A stretch of DNA of 64,000 nt from contig JAUJYZ010001565.1 in the NCBI GenBank assembly GCA_033675265.1, positions 1-64,000 on the forward strand, given 5' to 3'. The notes below the pieces were generated by a model. That model searched no databases. It saw nothing but the letters and a program-made list of their open reading frames with translations, and was not told the origin of the DNA. This document shows, in pieces, positions 1 through 12,100 of this stretch. Position numbers and translations under genes: made by a program. This DNA comes from Actinostola sp. cb2023 (Eukaryota; Cnidaria; Anthozoa; Actiniaria; Actinostolidae). Within the stretch, counting starts at the first letter, position 1; each line of letters opens with the position of its first letter.

Positions 1-134
1 TGGAAGCACACAGATGACCCAAATATCTATTATTGATCAGCCATAATTAAGGGCGATGTGTGAGTATAATCACAATGATGATGTGATGTTCTTATTATCG
101 AGGAGTGTTTTTTCCAACCGACCAGTAAGTTATT

Positions 135-305
135 ACAAAAATGGCACGCTCTTACGAACTTGGAAATTTGTTTGAAGACCACGCGAGCATGCGCTCTTCA
201 ACCTTTGCATAATAAAATAAATAAATTTCAGACATATCGGAAATACGTTGAAATTCATTGGAAATGATCAATTCACAAGGTTTCCAAGAGCGTGCCGATT
301 TTTGT
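135..305. mobile_element. Short inverted-repeat element (MITE-like)
   Basis: The two ends form an imperfect inverted repeat: the left end reads ACAAAAATGGCACGCTCTTA and the right end, reverse complemented, reads ACAAAAATCGGCACGCTCTT, followed by partly matching GAA..TTG sequence. The 171-bp size and absence of any open frame fit a non-autonomous DNA element. I see no clear target-site duplication, so the superfamily is unassigned. Confidence 0.5.
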
Positions 306-770
306 CCTTAATACCGATTGGGAATAAGGGCTTGCCATCAGTCCCCTAATAGATTGTGATATTTTTATGTTTCCAACTTCTTCGATCCCACTAGCTCAAT
401 ACAATCGATGCGTATAAAATCCTGTTTTTCAAATTTATTATCCCCAAAAGATTATACCAAAGGTCTCTAAATTGAATGCCTTATTGATATTGTGATGAGC
501 TGAATCTCCACTACATTTGTATGTTACATGAATTTCTTTGTTGTTCAAACTCATAGCGAGGGAATGAGACCCTACATCAAAAGATCCTTATAATTGGTTT
601 TGACTGGATTGGACTGGTTATGGACTCTTGTGGTAATTCCTCTACGTTTTGCTGGATCAAGTATCAATGGACCATTGCTTCAATTGGTTATCTTTTCAAA
701 AAACTTTCCTTAGAGTGTTCAAGTTTTCATGCGTCTCAAGGTCAGCGGTCTCATGAATTAATCATTCATA
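306..770. other. No recognisable feature
   Basis: AT-rich sequence with no convincing coding frame or repeat. It probably lies in an intron or upstream flank of the TRP-type channel gene, whose upstream exons are not in the window. Confidence 0.4.
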
Positions 771-1150
771 TAATGCCCTATCCTACCCCCAAAGCTTCTG
801 CCATGTTTGAAATGGTTCATTCCAATTATAATGCCCTACCCAGTACCCCCCAAAGCTTCTGCCATTTTGTAATGGTCCATTCCAATTATAATGCCCTACC
901 CAGTACCCCCAAAGCTTCTGCCATTTTGTAATGGTCCATTCTAATGCCCTACCCTACTCCCCAAAGCTTATGCCATTTTGTAATGGTCCATTCCAATTAT
1001 AATGCCATACCCAGTACCCCCCAAAGCTTCTGCCATTTTGTAATGGTCCATTCTAATGCCCTACCCTACTCCCCAAAGCTTATGCCATTTTGTAATGGTC
1101 CATTCCAATTATAATGCCCTACCTTACTCCCAAAGTTTCTGCCTATTCCC
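771..1150. repeat. Tandem repeat, about 58 bp unit
   Basis: About six imperfect copies of a unit containing ATGCCCTACCCAGTACCCCC, AAAGCTTCTGCCATTTTGTA and ATGGTCCATTCCAATTATA. Copies vary in length because the CCAATTATA segment is sometimes lost. A short open frame across it is a by-product of the repeat. Confidence 0.85.
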
Positions 1151-1254
1151 CAATGGTTCCATTTTATAAAAATTATGTCTGCAAAGTTTGTGCCATTGGA
1201 CAACTTTCCAGTGGCACATGACCCTGCAGGTCTAGACTGGTAACCATCCAGAGG

Positions 1255-2225
1255 CTATCCATATACCTCATAGACCTCATAGCCCTCATAGACCTCATAG
1301 CCCTCATAGACCTCATAGACCTCAGCCCTCATAGACCTCATAGCCCTCATAGACCTGATAGCCCTCATAGACCTGATAGCCCTTATAGACCTGATAGCCC
1401 TCATAGTCCCTCATAGCCCTCATAGACCTCATAACCCTCATAGACCTGATAGCCCTCATAGACCTGATAGCCCTCATAGATCTCATGGCCCTCATAGATC
1501 TCATAGCCTTATAAGCCTCATAGACCTCATAGCCCAGCCCTCATAGATCTAATAGCCCCTCATAGATCTCATAGCCCTCATTGCCCTTATAAACCTCATA
1601 GACCTCATAGCCCTCATATACCCCATAGACCTCATAGCCCTCATATATCCCATAGCCCTCACAGACACATAGCCCTCATAGACCTCAAAGTCCTTAGCCC
1701 TAATATACCCCATAGACCCCATAGTCCTCATAGCCTCATAGACCTCTTAGCCCCTTATAGACCCCATTTACCTCATAGCTCTCATATACCCCATAACCCT
1801 CATAGACCTCATAGCCCTCACAGACCTCAAAGTCCTTAGCCCTCATATATCCCATAGACCCCATAGTCCTCATAGCCTCATAGACCTGATAGCCCTCAAC
1901 CTCATAGATCTCGTAGACCTCATAGCCCTCAACCCCATAGGCCCCATGGACCTCATAGCCCTCAGATCTCATAGACCTCATAACCCTCAACCTCATATAC
2001 CTCATAACACTCAGACCTCATATACCCCATAGACCCGATAGTACTCATAGCCCTCTTAGTCCTCAAAGCCCTCATAGACCTCATATACCTCATAGCCCTC
2101 ATAGATCTTATAGACCTCATAGCCCTCATAGACCTACCTCATAGCCCAGCCCTCATAGACCTCATGGCCCTCATAGACCTCATAGCCCTCATAGATCTTA
2201 TAGACCCCATAGACCTCATACACTT
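1255..2225. repeat. Minisatellite, 9/18 bp unit (CTCATAGAC / CTCATAGCC)
   Basis: About 970 bp of alternating CTCATAGAC and CTCATAGCC nonamers with frequent point changes. It ends about 30 bp before the first recognised channel exon, so it occupies the 3' part of the preceding intron. Minus-strand frames stay open across it only because the unit length is a multiple of three. Confidence 0.9.
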
Positions 2226-2254
2226 ACTTAGTGAATACAGTTTTGATGTCATAG

Positions 2255-5200
2255 AACTACTGGTTTGTACACCAAGACACTAGCAAAGATATGCTATCGC
2301 GACATGGTGCGCTTCATGGTCGTCTTTATCATAGTTTTTGTTGCTTTTTGTGGAGCTCTTTTCATCTCTTTACGAGCTATGAATTCAACGTCACTCATCG
2401 AGTAAGTTCTCTGTTTGTATTTGTTGGACTTAGAACCCACTATTATAGTATCACTCCTTGTCTTCCAATGAACACATGTATGACCTTTTTCAATGTCTTG
2501 CATCGGTCTTGATCTGGGTAACGATAAACCAGTCCATTGTCTTCTCTTCTCATAAACGTATTGAGGAGGATAGACGTTAGTCCAGTCCCAGACTCACGTT
2601 CTATCTGAGGCCGGGACTGGACTGGCCGACTAGATAGACGTATGCAAATAGTCAGTATACTCCCTCCCCCACAAATAGCGTAGTATGTAAATATATATTA
2701 CGAGTCGCACAACTTGGTATCCTGACAATACCAGCAAAGTTCTTGAACTTCAATTATTGTATTTTCAGTGGTTTTCAGAATGTGATGTTGGTTGGTATTC
2801 GCGCTTTGGTGGAGCAAAACCCTGTCGACGACGACTACTCCAAATTTAAGTAAGTGGAACTGATTTATAATGAAAAAAAGATTTTCTGACTTTCTTTGAG
2901 TATTTATATCCATTCAAAAGCACAAATATAACACTGACATACAATTGTCTTTGTAGGTGGCTGTCTGTCATTATTATTCTTTGTTATATGGCTATTGTTA
3001 TCGTCATCCTTCTGAATATCCTGATCGCTCAGCTTAGTTACACCTATGCTGAGGCAAAGAAAATGGCGAAGCTTCAGTACGACATCGATCGTGTTCTTAT
3101 TGTGACTCGCTTGGAACACAGCAGGTTTTCAAGATTCGTAAGTAGAAATTATTAGTAGTTTATGACATTAAATATCAAGGTTTTGCAAACATTGCAAAAA
3201 TAGCTCCTTGTTTGCTATTTCAGTGAATGTTTGAAATATTTCGTTTTGTGACCTTTCCCCCTTTTCCAACCAGATCCCCAGGAATGGAAGAGAGTGGGAA
3301 GGAATGGAAGGAAAGTGGGGAAAAATAGAAGGAAAGTGGGAAAGAATGGAAGGAAAGTGGGAAAGAATAGAAGGAAAGAATAAAAATAGAAGGAAAGTGG
3401 GAAAGAATGGAAGGAAAGTGGGAAAGAATAGAAGGAAAGTGGATAAAAATAGAAGGAAAGTGGGAAAGAATAGAAGGAAAGAATGGAAGGAAAGTGGGAG
3501 AGAATGGAAGGAAAGTGGGGAAAGAACAAGAAGGAAAGTGGGAAAGAATGGAAGGAAAGTGGGAAAGAATAGAAGGAAAGTGGGAAAGAATGGAAGGAAA
3601 GTGGAAAAGACTGGAAGGAAAGTGCGAAGGAATGGAAAGGAGTAACAAACATCAGTCACCATGTAAATGATCTCTTTTGCCTTTGATTTTTGTTGTGAAT
3701 GATTCAAATGTCTTTTTATCCAATCCAGAATCTACGAGTAAAGCATTATAGAGAAGGGGATTGGATAGGCGAGGTGAAATTAGCCAAAGGTAACCCCATA
3801 GTTTTGTCATTTATGGTCGGACCTGCAAGTGGTCGATTCATTTCTTTAAGCTGTTAGATTCCCTTCAAGTGAACAGCTAGTCTTTAGTTGGTTTGATCTG
3901 ACGTCTTTTGTTATTCAGAACTGTTGGAGTACAGCGAGGAGCGCTATCCATGGGAAAGTATCGAGGAAAAAACTGACTCTCATCAGGTAAGGAATAAACA
4001 AGGACAACAAAACCGACCACTACCCCTCCCCTACTCCCCACAAAACAAAACCGACCACTACCCCTACTCCCCACAAAACAAAACCGACCACTACCCCTAC
4101 TCCCCACAAAAACAAAACCGACCACTACCCCTACTCCCCACAAAACAAAACCGACCACTACCCCTACTCCCTACAAAACAAAACTGAGCACTACCCCTAC
4201 TCCCTACAAAACAAAACCGACCACTACCCCTACTCCCCACAAAACAAAACCGACCACTACCCCTACTCCCCACAAAACAAAACCGACCCACTACCCCTAC
4301 TCCCTACAAAAACAAAACCGACCACTACCCCTACTCCCCACAAAACAAAACCGACCACTAGCCCTACTCCCCACAAAACAAAACTGACCACTACCCCTAC
4401 TCCCCACAAAACAAAACCGACCACTACCCCTACTCCCCACAAAACAAAACCGACCACTACCCCTACTCCCCACAAAACAAAACCGACCACTACCCCTACT
4501 CCCACACAAACAAAACCGACCACTACCCCTACTCCCACAAAACAAAACCGACCACTACCCCTACTCCCTACTAAACAAAACCGACCACTACCCCTACTCC
4601 CCCACAAAACAAAACCGACCACTACCCCTACTCCCTACAAAACAAAACTGAGCACTACCCCTACTCCCTACAAAACAAAACCGACCACTACCCCTACTCC
4701 CCACAAAAACAAAACCGACCACTACCCCTACTCCCCACAAAACAAAACCGACCACTACCCCTACTCCCTACAAAACAAAACCGACCACTACCCCTACTCC
4801 CCACAAAAACAAAACCGACCACTAGCCCTACTCCCCACAAAACAAAACTGACCACTACCCCTACTCCCCACAAAACAAAACCGACCACTACCCCTACTCC
4901 CCACAAAACAAAACCGACCACTACCCCTACTCACCACAAAACAAAACCGACCACTACCCCTACTCTCTACAAAACAAAACCGACCACTACCCCTACTCCC
5001 CACAAAACAAAACAAAACCGACCACTACCCCTACTCCCTACAAAACAAAACAAAACCGACCACTACCCCTACTCACCACAAAACAAAACCGACCACTACC
5101 CCTACTCCCCACAAAACAAAACCGACCACTACCCCTACTCCCCACAAAACAAAACCGACCACTACCCCTACTCACCACAAAACAAATCCGACCACTACCC

Positions 5201-5849
5201 CTACTCTCTACAAAACAAAACCGACCACTACCCCTACTCCCTACAAAACAAAACCGACCACTACCCCTACTCCCCACAAACAAAACCGACCACTACCCCT
5301 ACTCCCCACAAAACAAAACCGACCACTACCCCTACTCCCCACAAAACAAAACCGACCACTACCCCTACTCACCACAAAACAAATCCGACCACTACCCCTA
5401 CTCTCTACAAAACAAAACCGACCACTACCCCTACTCCCCACAAAACAAAACCGACCACTACCCCTACTCTCTCTACAAACAAAACCGACCACTACCCCTA
5501 CTCCCCACAAAACAAAACCGACCACTACCCCTACTCCCTACAAAACAAAACAAAACCGACCACTACCCCTACTCCCCACAAAACAAAACCGACCACTACC
5601 CCTACTCACCACAAAACAAAACCGACCACTACCCCTACTCTCTACAAAACAAAACCGACCACTCCCCTACTCGACCACTCTATTGACTCTATGGTTCAAC
5701 GTTTCTTGTCAGTAACCTAGCCAATCTCCCAGGCGTTCCAGGTATTATAGAGTAACGACTGGGAACTAGTCTGAACTATTTCTGTGAATAATAGGGATAT
5801 GATGAAAAAGGTCATTAAAAGACTTCCGGTTCCTGACAGCGAGGACTGA
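2255..5849 (+). CDS. TRP-superfamily cation channel, C-terminal exons (partial)
   Basis: Exons 2255-2401, 2769-2849, 2957-3137, 3729-3789 and 3919-3986 join in phase and give about 179 residues. In order: a hydrophobic helix (VRFMVVFIIVFVAFCGALF, S5-like), a pore-type loop (GFQNVMLVGIRALVEQNP), a second long helix (S6-like, ending LLNILIAQLSYTYAEAKKM), then a charged cytoplasmic tail (LLEYSEERYPWESIEEK). Helix, loop, helix followed by LNxLIAxxxxTY is the ion-transport core seen in TRP channels. The tail does not match TRPC, TRPM, TRPV or TRPA signatures well enough to choose a subfamily. A further exon at 5795-5849 (frame ...DMMKKVIKRLPVPDSED stop) looks like a TRP-type C-terminus, but its phase does not follow directly from 3986, so one small exon may be missing or the 5795 acceptor is wrong. 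The N-terminal half lies before the window. The 2255 acceptor is the least certain splice site of the core exons. Confidence 0.75.
3288..3640. repeat. Minisatellite, about 21 bp purine-rich unit
   Basis: Imperfect copies of GAAGGAAAGTGGGAAAGAAT on the plus strand, all purine, inside the channel intron between 3138 and 3728. The strand asymmetry (poly-purine/poly-pyrimidine) is the kind that can form triplex DNA. Long open frames on both strands here are repeat artefacts. Confidence 0.9.
4009..5675. repeat. Minisatellite, 33 bp unit, about 50 copies
   Basis: Copies of a unit with GACCACTACCCCTACTCCCC followed by ACAAAACAAAACC. The array begins about 22 bp after the 5' splice site at 3987 and fills most of this channel intron. 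The 33-bp period keeps frames open for long stretches, but the products are simple repeats with no start or splice context. Confidence 0.92.
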
Positions 5850-5984
5850 ATACTCCAAGGCGTTCCTGGCAAGAGAGAAGGAGACTGGACCCAACGCATG
5901 CGCAAGTAATGTAGAACGTTGCAGTGTGAAATTCAGTTTCCAGGGCGACAGATAATGTCGACATTCGGTGATAGAAGGTGGTCT

Positions 5985-6240
5985 AAGGCCCAGACACACG
6001 ATGCAACTTTTCTTGCGCGCAACAAGAGTTTTTTGGGGTGTCACACGATGCAACGTTGCGCGCAACAAGTTTTTTTTTTGGGTGTCACACGATGCAACGT
6101 TGCGCGCAACAAGGTTTTTTTTGGGATGTCACACGATGCAACGTTGTGCGCAACGGTTACAGAAGTAGAACACGATCCCACTTCTGCAACTGTTGCGCGC
6201 AACGTTGCAAGAAAAGTTACATCGTGTGTCCGAGCCTTTT
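5985..6240. mobile_element. Inverted-repeat element with internal tandem subrepeats
   Basis: Left end AAGGCCCAGACACACGATGC and right end, reverse complemented, AAAGGCTCGGACACACGATG. Both continue into CAACTTTTCTTGC or its close variant. Between them lie about four copies of a 45-50 bp unit containing GTCACACGATGCAACGTTGC and a T-run. No clear target-site duplication is visible. It is a non-autonomous DNA element whose subterminal sequence has been multiplied. Confidence 0.7.
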
Positions 6241-6750
6241 GGATAAACGTACCTTGTGTGTAGTTTTAGTATTTTTATTGGATTGTTTTATTTAAAACCG
6301 GGATTAATATTTTTAGTTTTTTAAATATAATCTGATAACCAACAAATTACGTGTCATAGTTGCTTATAAAAGCAATTAATTAACATTGTAATTAATTAAT
6401 ACGAACTACTTTATTGTTGATATATATCAATAGAAATACAATATGCGATCAAGGATGAAATGACACGCTAGAAATTAATCAATACAACAAAATGTTATAA
6501 CAAGTTGTTGGATAAAAATAGTCAAATATTTAAAGTCTTCATGTATTCTGATCAAACGTTCGATTTCAAGTTGACATGTTTTTTTAATTACATTGTACAT
6601 ATCGATTAAATGTTCTATTTCCTCACAAGCTGTCTACTAAAACTTCAGGCACGATCGGATCACTAAAATATTCGATCACGTGGCTATAATCGTACTTCGA
6701 TAGATCGTAATATTCAATCAGATGAAAGGTTCCGATACTTCACGTGTATC
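6241..6750. other. AT-rich intergenic sequence
   Basis: Low-complexity AT-rich stretch between the channel gene and the 3' end of the first lipase. AT-rich stretches at 6300-6440 would include the polyadenylation region of whichever gene ends here. I see no gene in it. Confidence 0.4.
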
Positions 6751-9144
6751 TTAGGTGACTTTACGTAATGTTGTCGTGTATGTCTTGAAAGAACTGAAGA
6801 AAAACGACATGGGAGCCATGTAGGTGTTGTAGTTGGCCATGTACCTGAAAGACAATACGACATGGAGCAAGTTAGATTAACTCTTCCCACTATCATCCAC
6901 TACCTTCCACTATCATCCACTACCTTCCACTATGGCGTCCACTACCTTCCACTATCATCCACTATCATTCACTATCTCCCACTATCATGCACTACCTTCC
7001 ACTATCGTCCACTACCTTCCACTATCATCCACTATCTCCCACTATCATGCACTATTATCCACTATCATCCACTACCTTCCACTATCATCCACTATCCATT
7101 ATCTCCACTATCATCCACTATCTAATCCACTATCATCCACTATCCATCATCTACCACTATATTCCACTATCATCCACTACCATCCACTGTCTTCCACTAC
7201 CATCCACTGTCTTCCACTATCATCCACTGTCTTCCAGTATCTTCTACTATGATCCACTATCTCACACTGTTTTCAACTATCATCCACTACCTTCCGGTAT
7301 CTTCCAGTATCTTCTACTATCATCCACTATCTCCCACTACCATCCACTGTCGTCCACTATCATCCACTATCTTCCACTTCCATCCACTGTCATCCACTAT
7401 CATCCACCACCATCCACTGTCTTCCACTATCTCCCACTACCATCCACTGTCGTCCACTATCATCCACTATCTTCCACTTCCATCCACTGTCATCCACTAT
7501 CATCCACCACCATCCACTGTCTTCCACTATCTCCCACTATCTCCCACTACCATCCACTGTCGTCCACTATCATCCACTATCTTCCACTTCCATCCACTGT
7601 CATCCACTATCATCCACCACCATCCACTGTCTTCCACTATCTCCCACTATCTCCCACTACCATCCACTGTCGTCCACTATCATCCACTATCTTCCACTTC
7701 CATCCACTGTCATCCACTATCATCCACCACCATCCACTGTCTTCCACTATCATCCACTATCTTCCACTATCATCCACTATCTTCCACTATCATCCACTGT
7801 CGTCCACTATCATCCACTATCTTCTACTTCCATCCACTGTCATCCACTATCATCAACCACCATCCACTGTCTTCCACTATCATCCACCACCATCCACTGT
7901 CTTCTACTACCATCCACTATCTCCCACTACCTTTCACTTTCCACTTTTTTCACTATCTTCCACTACCATCCACTATCTCTCATTCTCATCCACTTTCTTC
8001 CAATTTTTTTCACTATCATCCACTATCATTCACTATCTCCCACTACCTTCCACTTTCTTCCACTATCATCCACTATTTCTGTCTTTAGAGGTTTCGTGTA
8101 AGTACTTACTCGGTCGACGTATATAATGAGTGCGCTGTACATTGACAACCTTACACTGATCTGACGTTACTTAGCGCATGCGCTGTTTACTTACTTGTAC
8201 CCAGGCCCCTGGACAGTTACACTGCCAACATACAGTGATTGACTACCCTTGTACAAGATAGAGATGGACTTCAATGGTCCTGGATTAACGTTACTGACGA
8301 TCATTTGCTTTATGATACGTGTGCCATCATTTACGGTACTAATGAACGAAATACAAATATTAGTCCTTGGTATACCTGTGTTAAATAAAAGAGACAAAAC
8401 TGGGGACAAGGGGCAAGTACGGGTCACTATTGTCTTGTATTACATAACCAAGTCCTCCTTGGCCTTAAAGGGTCACTGTTGTCTTGTATTACACAACCAA
8501 GTCCTCCTTGGCCTTTATGGGTCACTATTGTCTTGTATTACATAACCAAGTCCTCCTTGGCCTTAAAGGGTCACTGTTGTCTTGTATTACACAACCAAGT
8601 CCTCCTTGGCCTTAATGGGTCACTATTGTCTTGTATTACATAACCAAGTCCTCCTTGGCCTTAAAGGGTCACTGTAGTCTTGTATTACACAACCAAGTCC
8701 TCCTTGGCCTTAGAGGGTCACTATTGTCTTGTATTACATAACCAAGTCCTCCTTGGCCTTAAAGGGTCACTGTAGTCTTGTATTACATAACCAAGCACTC
8801 TCTACGGTCTTACCTTGGATTCGAAACCATGATGACGCCATTTTTTCCTTTCAGTCGAATCTTGATTTCGTTGATACCGAAACCAAAACTATAACTAAAA
8901 CGGAATCTCAGACCATACAAAGTCACGTGATAGTAGCGAGGAGCTGAGGGGAGAAAGATTGCAGAGAAAACGTCGCATCAGATATCGTAAAGGAACAACT
9001 TTTAACAATGTTAACGTACTATAGAGTACGTTAATTATAATTATTATAGAGCTTTTCTAGAACGCCCATCCTGTAGACCAGAATGATACAATATTTCTCA
9101 TTCTCATTACAATACAATTATTTCCAATAAACACCACTTACCCA

Positions 9145-9186
<42 letters not shown>

Positions 9187-12100
9187 AGAAGAGGGCAACT
9201 TACCACAGTAGGGGTGGCTATTCAGCGTTTTCAGGTAATACTTGCGGGATACTCTTGTACCGCGGTAATGTTGGTCAGCGTTGTATCCCATCTCGGCGCA
9301 TGCACCTCGGCAGTCAAAACAACGTCCTCGCTTGAAGGCCTTCCAGGTTCTGCATGGAAATGCTTTACGTGAACAGTTATTATTAATTGAAGCAGTGAAG
9401 TAGTACAGGACTTTCATATGGTTACAGACAAACTGCCAGATCAGCGGGAGTTTACTGTTCCCGATGTTTATGAACTTTGTTACCATATTTGCAGGCGAGA
9501 ATAAATCTGAAATCAATTAGAAGTAACTTGTAATGACGGGATAATTGTAAAAAATGATATTTCACCATATTCTAGTTCTCATGCCCCATTCACGCCAAAA
9601 CTTGTTTAGTTAAACTGTTTTTTTCTAGTTTCTATAATCTGAGAGCATCTAATTTCACAAGAATCAAACTATCTGGTATTTATACTATGCAACACAAAGG
9701 ACAGTTTACCAGCAGTTTTGTGCCAAATGTTGCGTGGCGTTTGTAGATAATTTTCTAAACCTGTTTAGTTAAACCACTTTAAAGCACGTTTTAGCCTCGG
9801 TGTGAACGTGGCATAACACTCTCTGATGCAGTTACAATATCGGGAGGGTCTGGGTACGTCAACCCACTGACGTTGCTTGAAATCAAAATGGAGCTACAAA
9901 ACCCTGGGCCCTGATTGCTTCTCCTTTCTATCAACTAAAACCAAATAAAAACATAAAAACATTAAAAAAAAAAAAACATTAAAAAAAACAAAAAAAAAAT
10001 AAAAAATAAAAAACGAACCCTGAGACAGAAGACCAGTCTACTTTCAATCAAAGGCTTCCATTGGCGAACTCGTTTAAAAAGATGTCTGACTGCTTTAAAT
10101 GTCTAGCCTTAATCGTACTCAAATCCTGACCCTGACCGCCCAGAGCGGCTAACACTACCTCTGATGTATCCAAATGTAACCTGGCGTTGTCTGTCTATGA
10201 CCATTTATGGGTATGACACTTTACCTCTCCAACCACCAACCGCCACACATCCTGGCTGATCATTCCCGCCATTAGGATAAAAATCCACGTGACCACATGG
10301 ACGCGCCAGTCCTAACGACAAGGTATTGCCAATGTCTGTGTGTATGACGTCAACGAATTGAGCATCGCTCGGATCCAGTCTCCCGCTATCATTATTGTGG
10401 TTAAAATTTGGACGAGCTGGATCCAGGCCTAGATATATCAAGATTCGTACGTAAGAAATTGTACAGTCGATTTGTCGTTTGATTTAGCATCTTTAGCATC
10501 TCTTGGTCAGCACCGAGAAAATAATAATAATTGTTCGCGCATCTTGTTGTTGGGCTTCCTGTGGCAAAGTACAGGGATATACTGATTGTTCGCGCATCTT
10601 GTTGTTGGGCTTCCTGTGGCAAAGTACAGGGATATACTGATTGTTCGCGCATCTTGTTGTTGGGCTTCCTGTGGCAAAGTACAGGGATATACTAGAGTCG
10701 TTTTCGTACGAGTGGGAAACCTGTGGTACCGTGACACTCAAATGGCTTTCTTTCTGACTAGAAGAGTCGTTTTCGTACGAGTAGGAAACCTATGGTACCG
10801 TGACACTCAAATGGCTTTCTTTCTGACTAGAAGAGTCGTTTTCGTACGAGTAGGAAACCTGTGGTACCGTGACACTCAAATGGCTTTCTTTCTGACTAGA
10901 AGAGTCGTTTTCGTACGAGTAGGAAACCTATGGTACCGTGACACTCAAATGGCTTTCTTTCTGACTAGAAGAGTCGTTTTCGTACGAGTAGGAAACCTAT
11001 GGTACCGTGACACTCAAATGGCTTTCTTTCTGACTAGAAGAGTCGTTTTCGTACGAGTAGGAAACCTATGGTACCGTGACACTCAAATGGCTTTCTTTCT
11101 GACTAGAAGAGTCGTTTTCGTACGAGTAGGAAACCTATGGTACCGTGACACTCAAATGGCTTTCTTTCTGACTAGAAGAGTCGTTTTCGTACGAGTAGGA
11201 AACCTGTGGTACCGTGACACTCAAATGGCTTCCTTTCTGAACCAATCAAAAAACGTGTAGATGCATCTCATCCAATCAAATTCTTTGCACGGTATCGTAT
11301 GGCTTTGGCTTTCCCACTCATACGAAAACACCTCTATTGTGATCGTAGACGATACTGCGCATCGTATAGTACCACAGGGAGCCCAATATTATCTGAAATC
11401 GTGTTGCTTCGCCAAAGAAAACCAATCGAAAACGGACACGCGCAATATAATTTTATATTTAGCAATATCTTCAAAAGAGATGGTTGGGTTCCCTGTGGTA
11501 CAAGCTGAAATAGACACGTGTAGTACTCACCCGTTATTCGTCCCAGTTTCTTTCCCGCCTGACTCGCCGTCACTTTGGCGCCAACAAAACCAGCCACGTG
11601 CGCACCAAGGCTGTGGCCAATCACGTGGATTTTAGACAAGTCATAGTTATATATTCTGTGTAGTTTTCCTATCAACTTAGCTATATGAGCCGCAACAAGA
11701 CGCGTGTTCTGGACAGCGGTATTATACGAAAAATCACTGAGACCAGAACCTCGTCCCCAGTCCACCACCACGATATTCATGATCTCTCTTTTCATCAGTT
11801 CTCTCCTCATATCTCCTACCCAGGCCAGCCGTCCATGCTGCAAGTAGCCGTGGATAATAAATGTCAGCTTTAGCTTGGGATTGAAACTCGATGAGTTGGC
11901 GCTGAGGTTTCTATCAGAAATGATCTCAGGAAGACCGTTGCGACGAGTGAAAAGGTTGAACTGGGTAATACTAGCTGCAGAATAAGGGATTAAAGAGTAA
12001 GTAATACACAGGGGAGGCAGTGGAATGATGGATAATCCTCTTCTACTCCCAAAGCAATAGCTCGCAAAGGATTATGGGAAGTATCAGGTAGTTGTTCAGA

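Noticed and set aside
6987..8126. 379- and 279-codon plus-strand frames
   Set aside because: Products of the TATCATCCAC minisatellite, antisense to lipase A and lying within its last intron.
10586..11260. 224-codon repeat protein (8 x 23 residues)
   Set aside because: The unit is the amplified end of a MITE. Openness follows from a 69-bp period, and it is antisense within a lipase intron.
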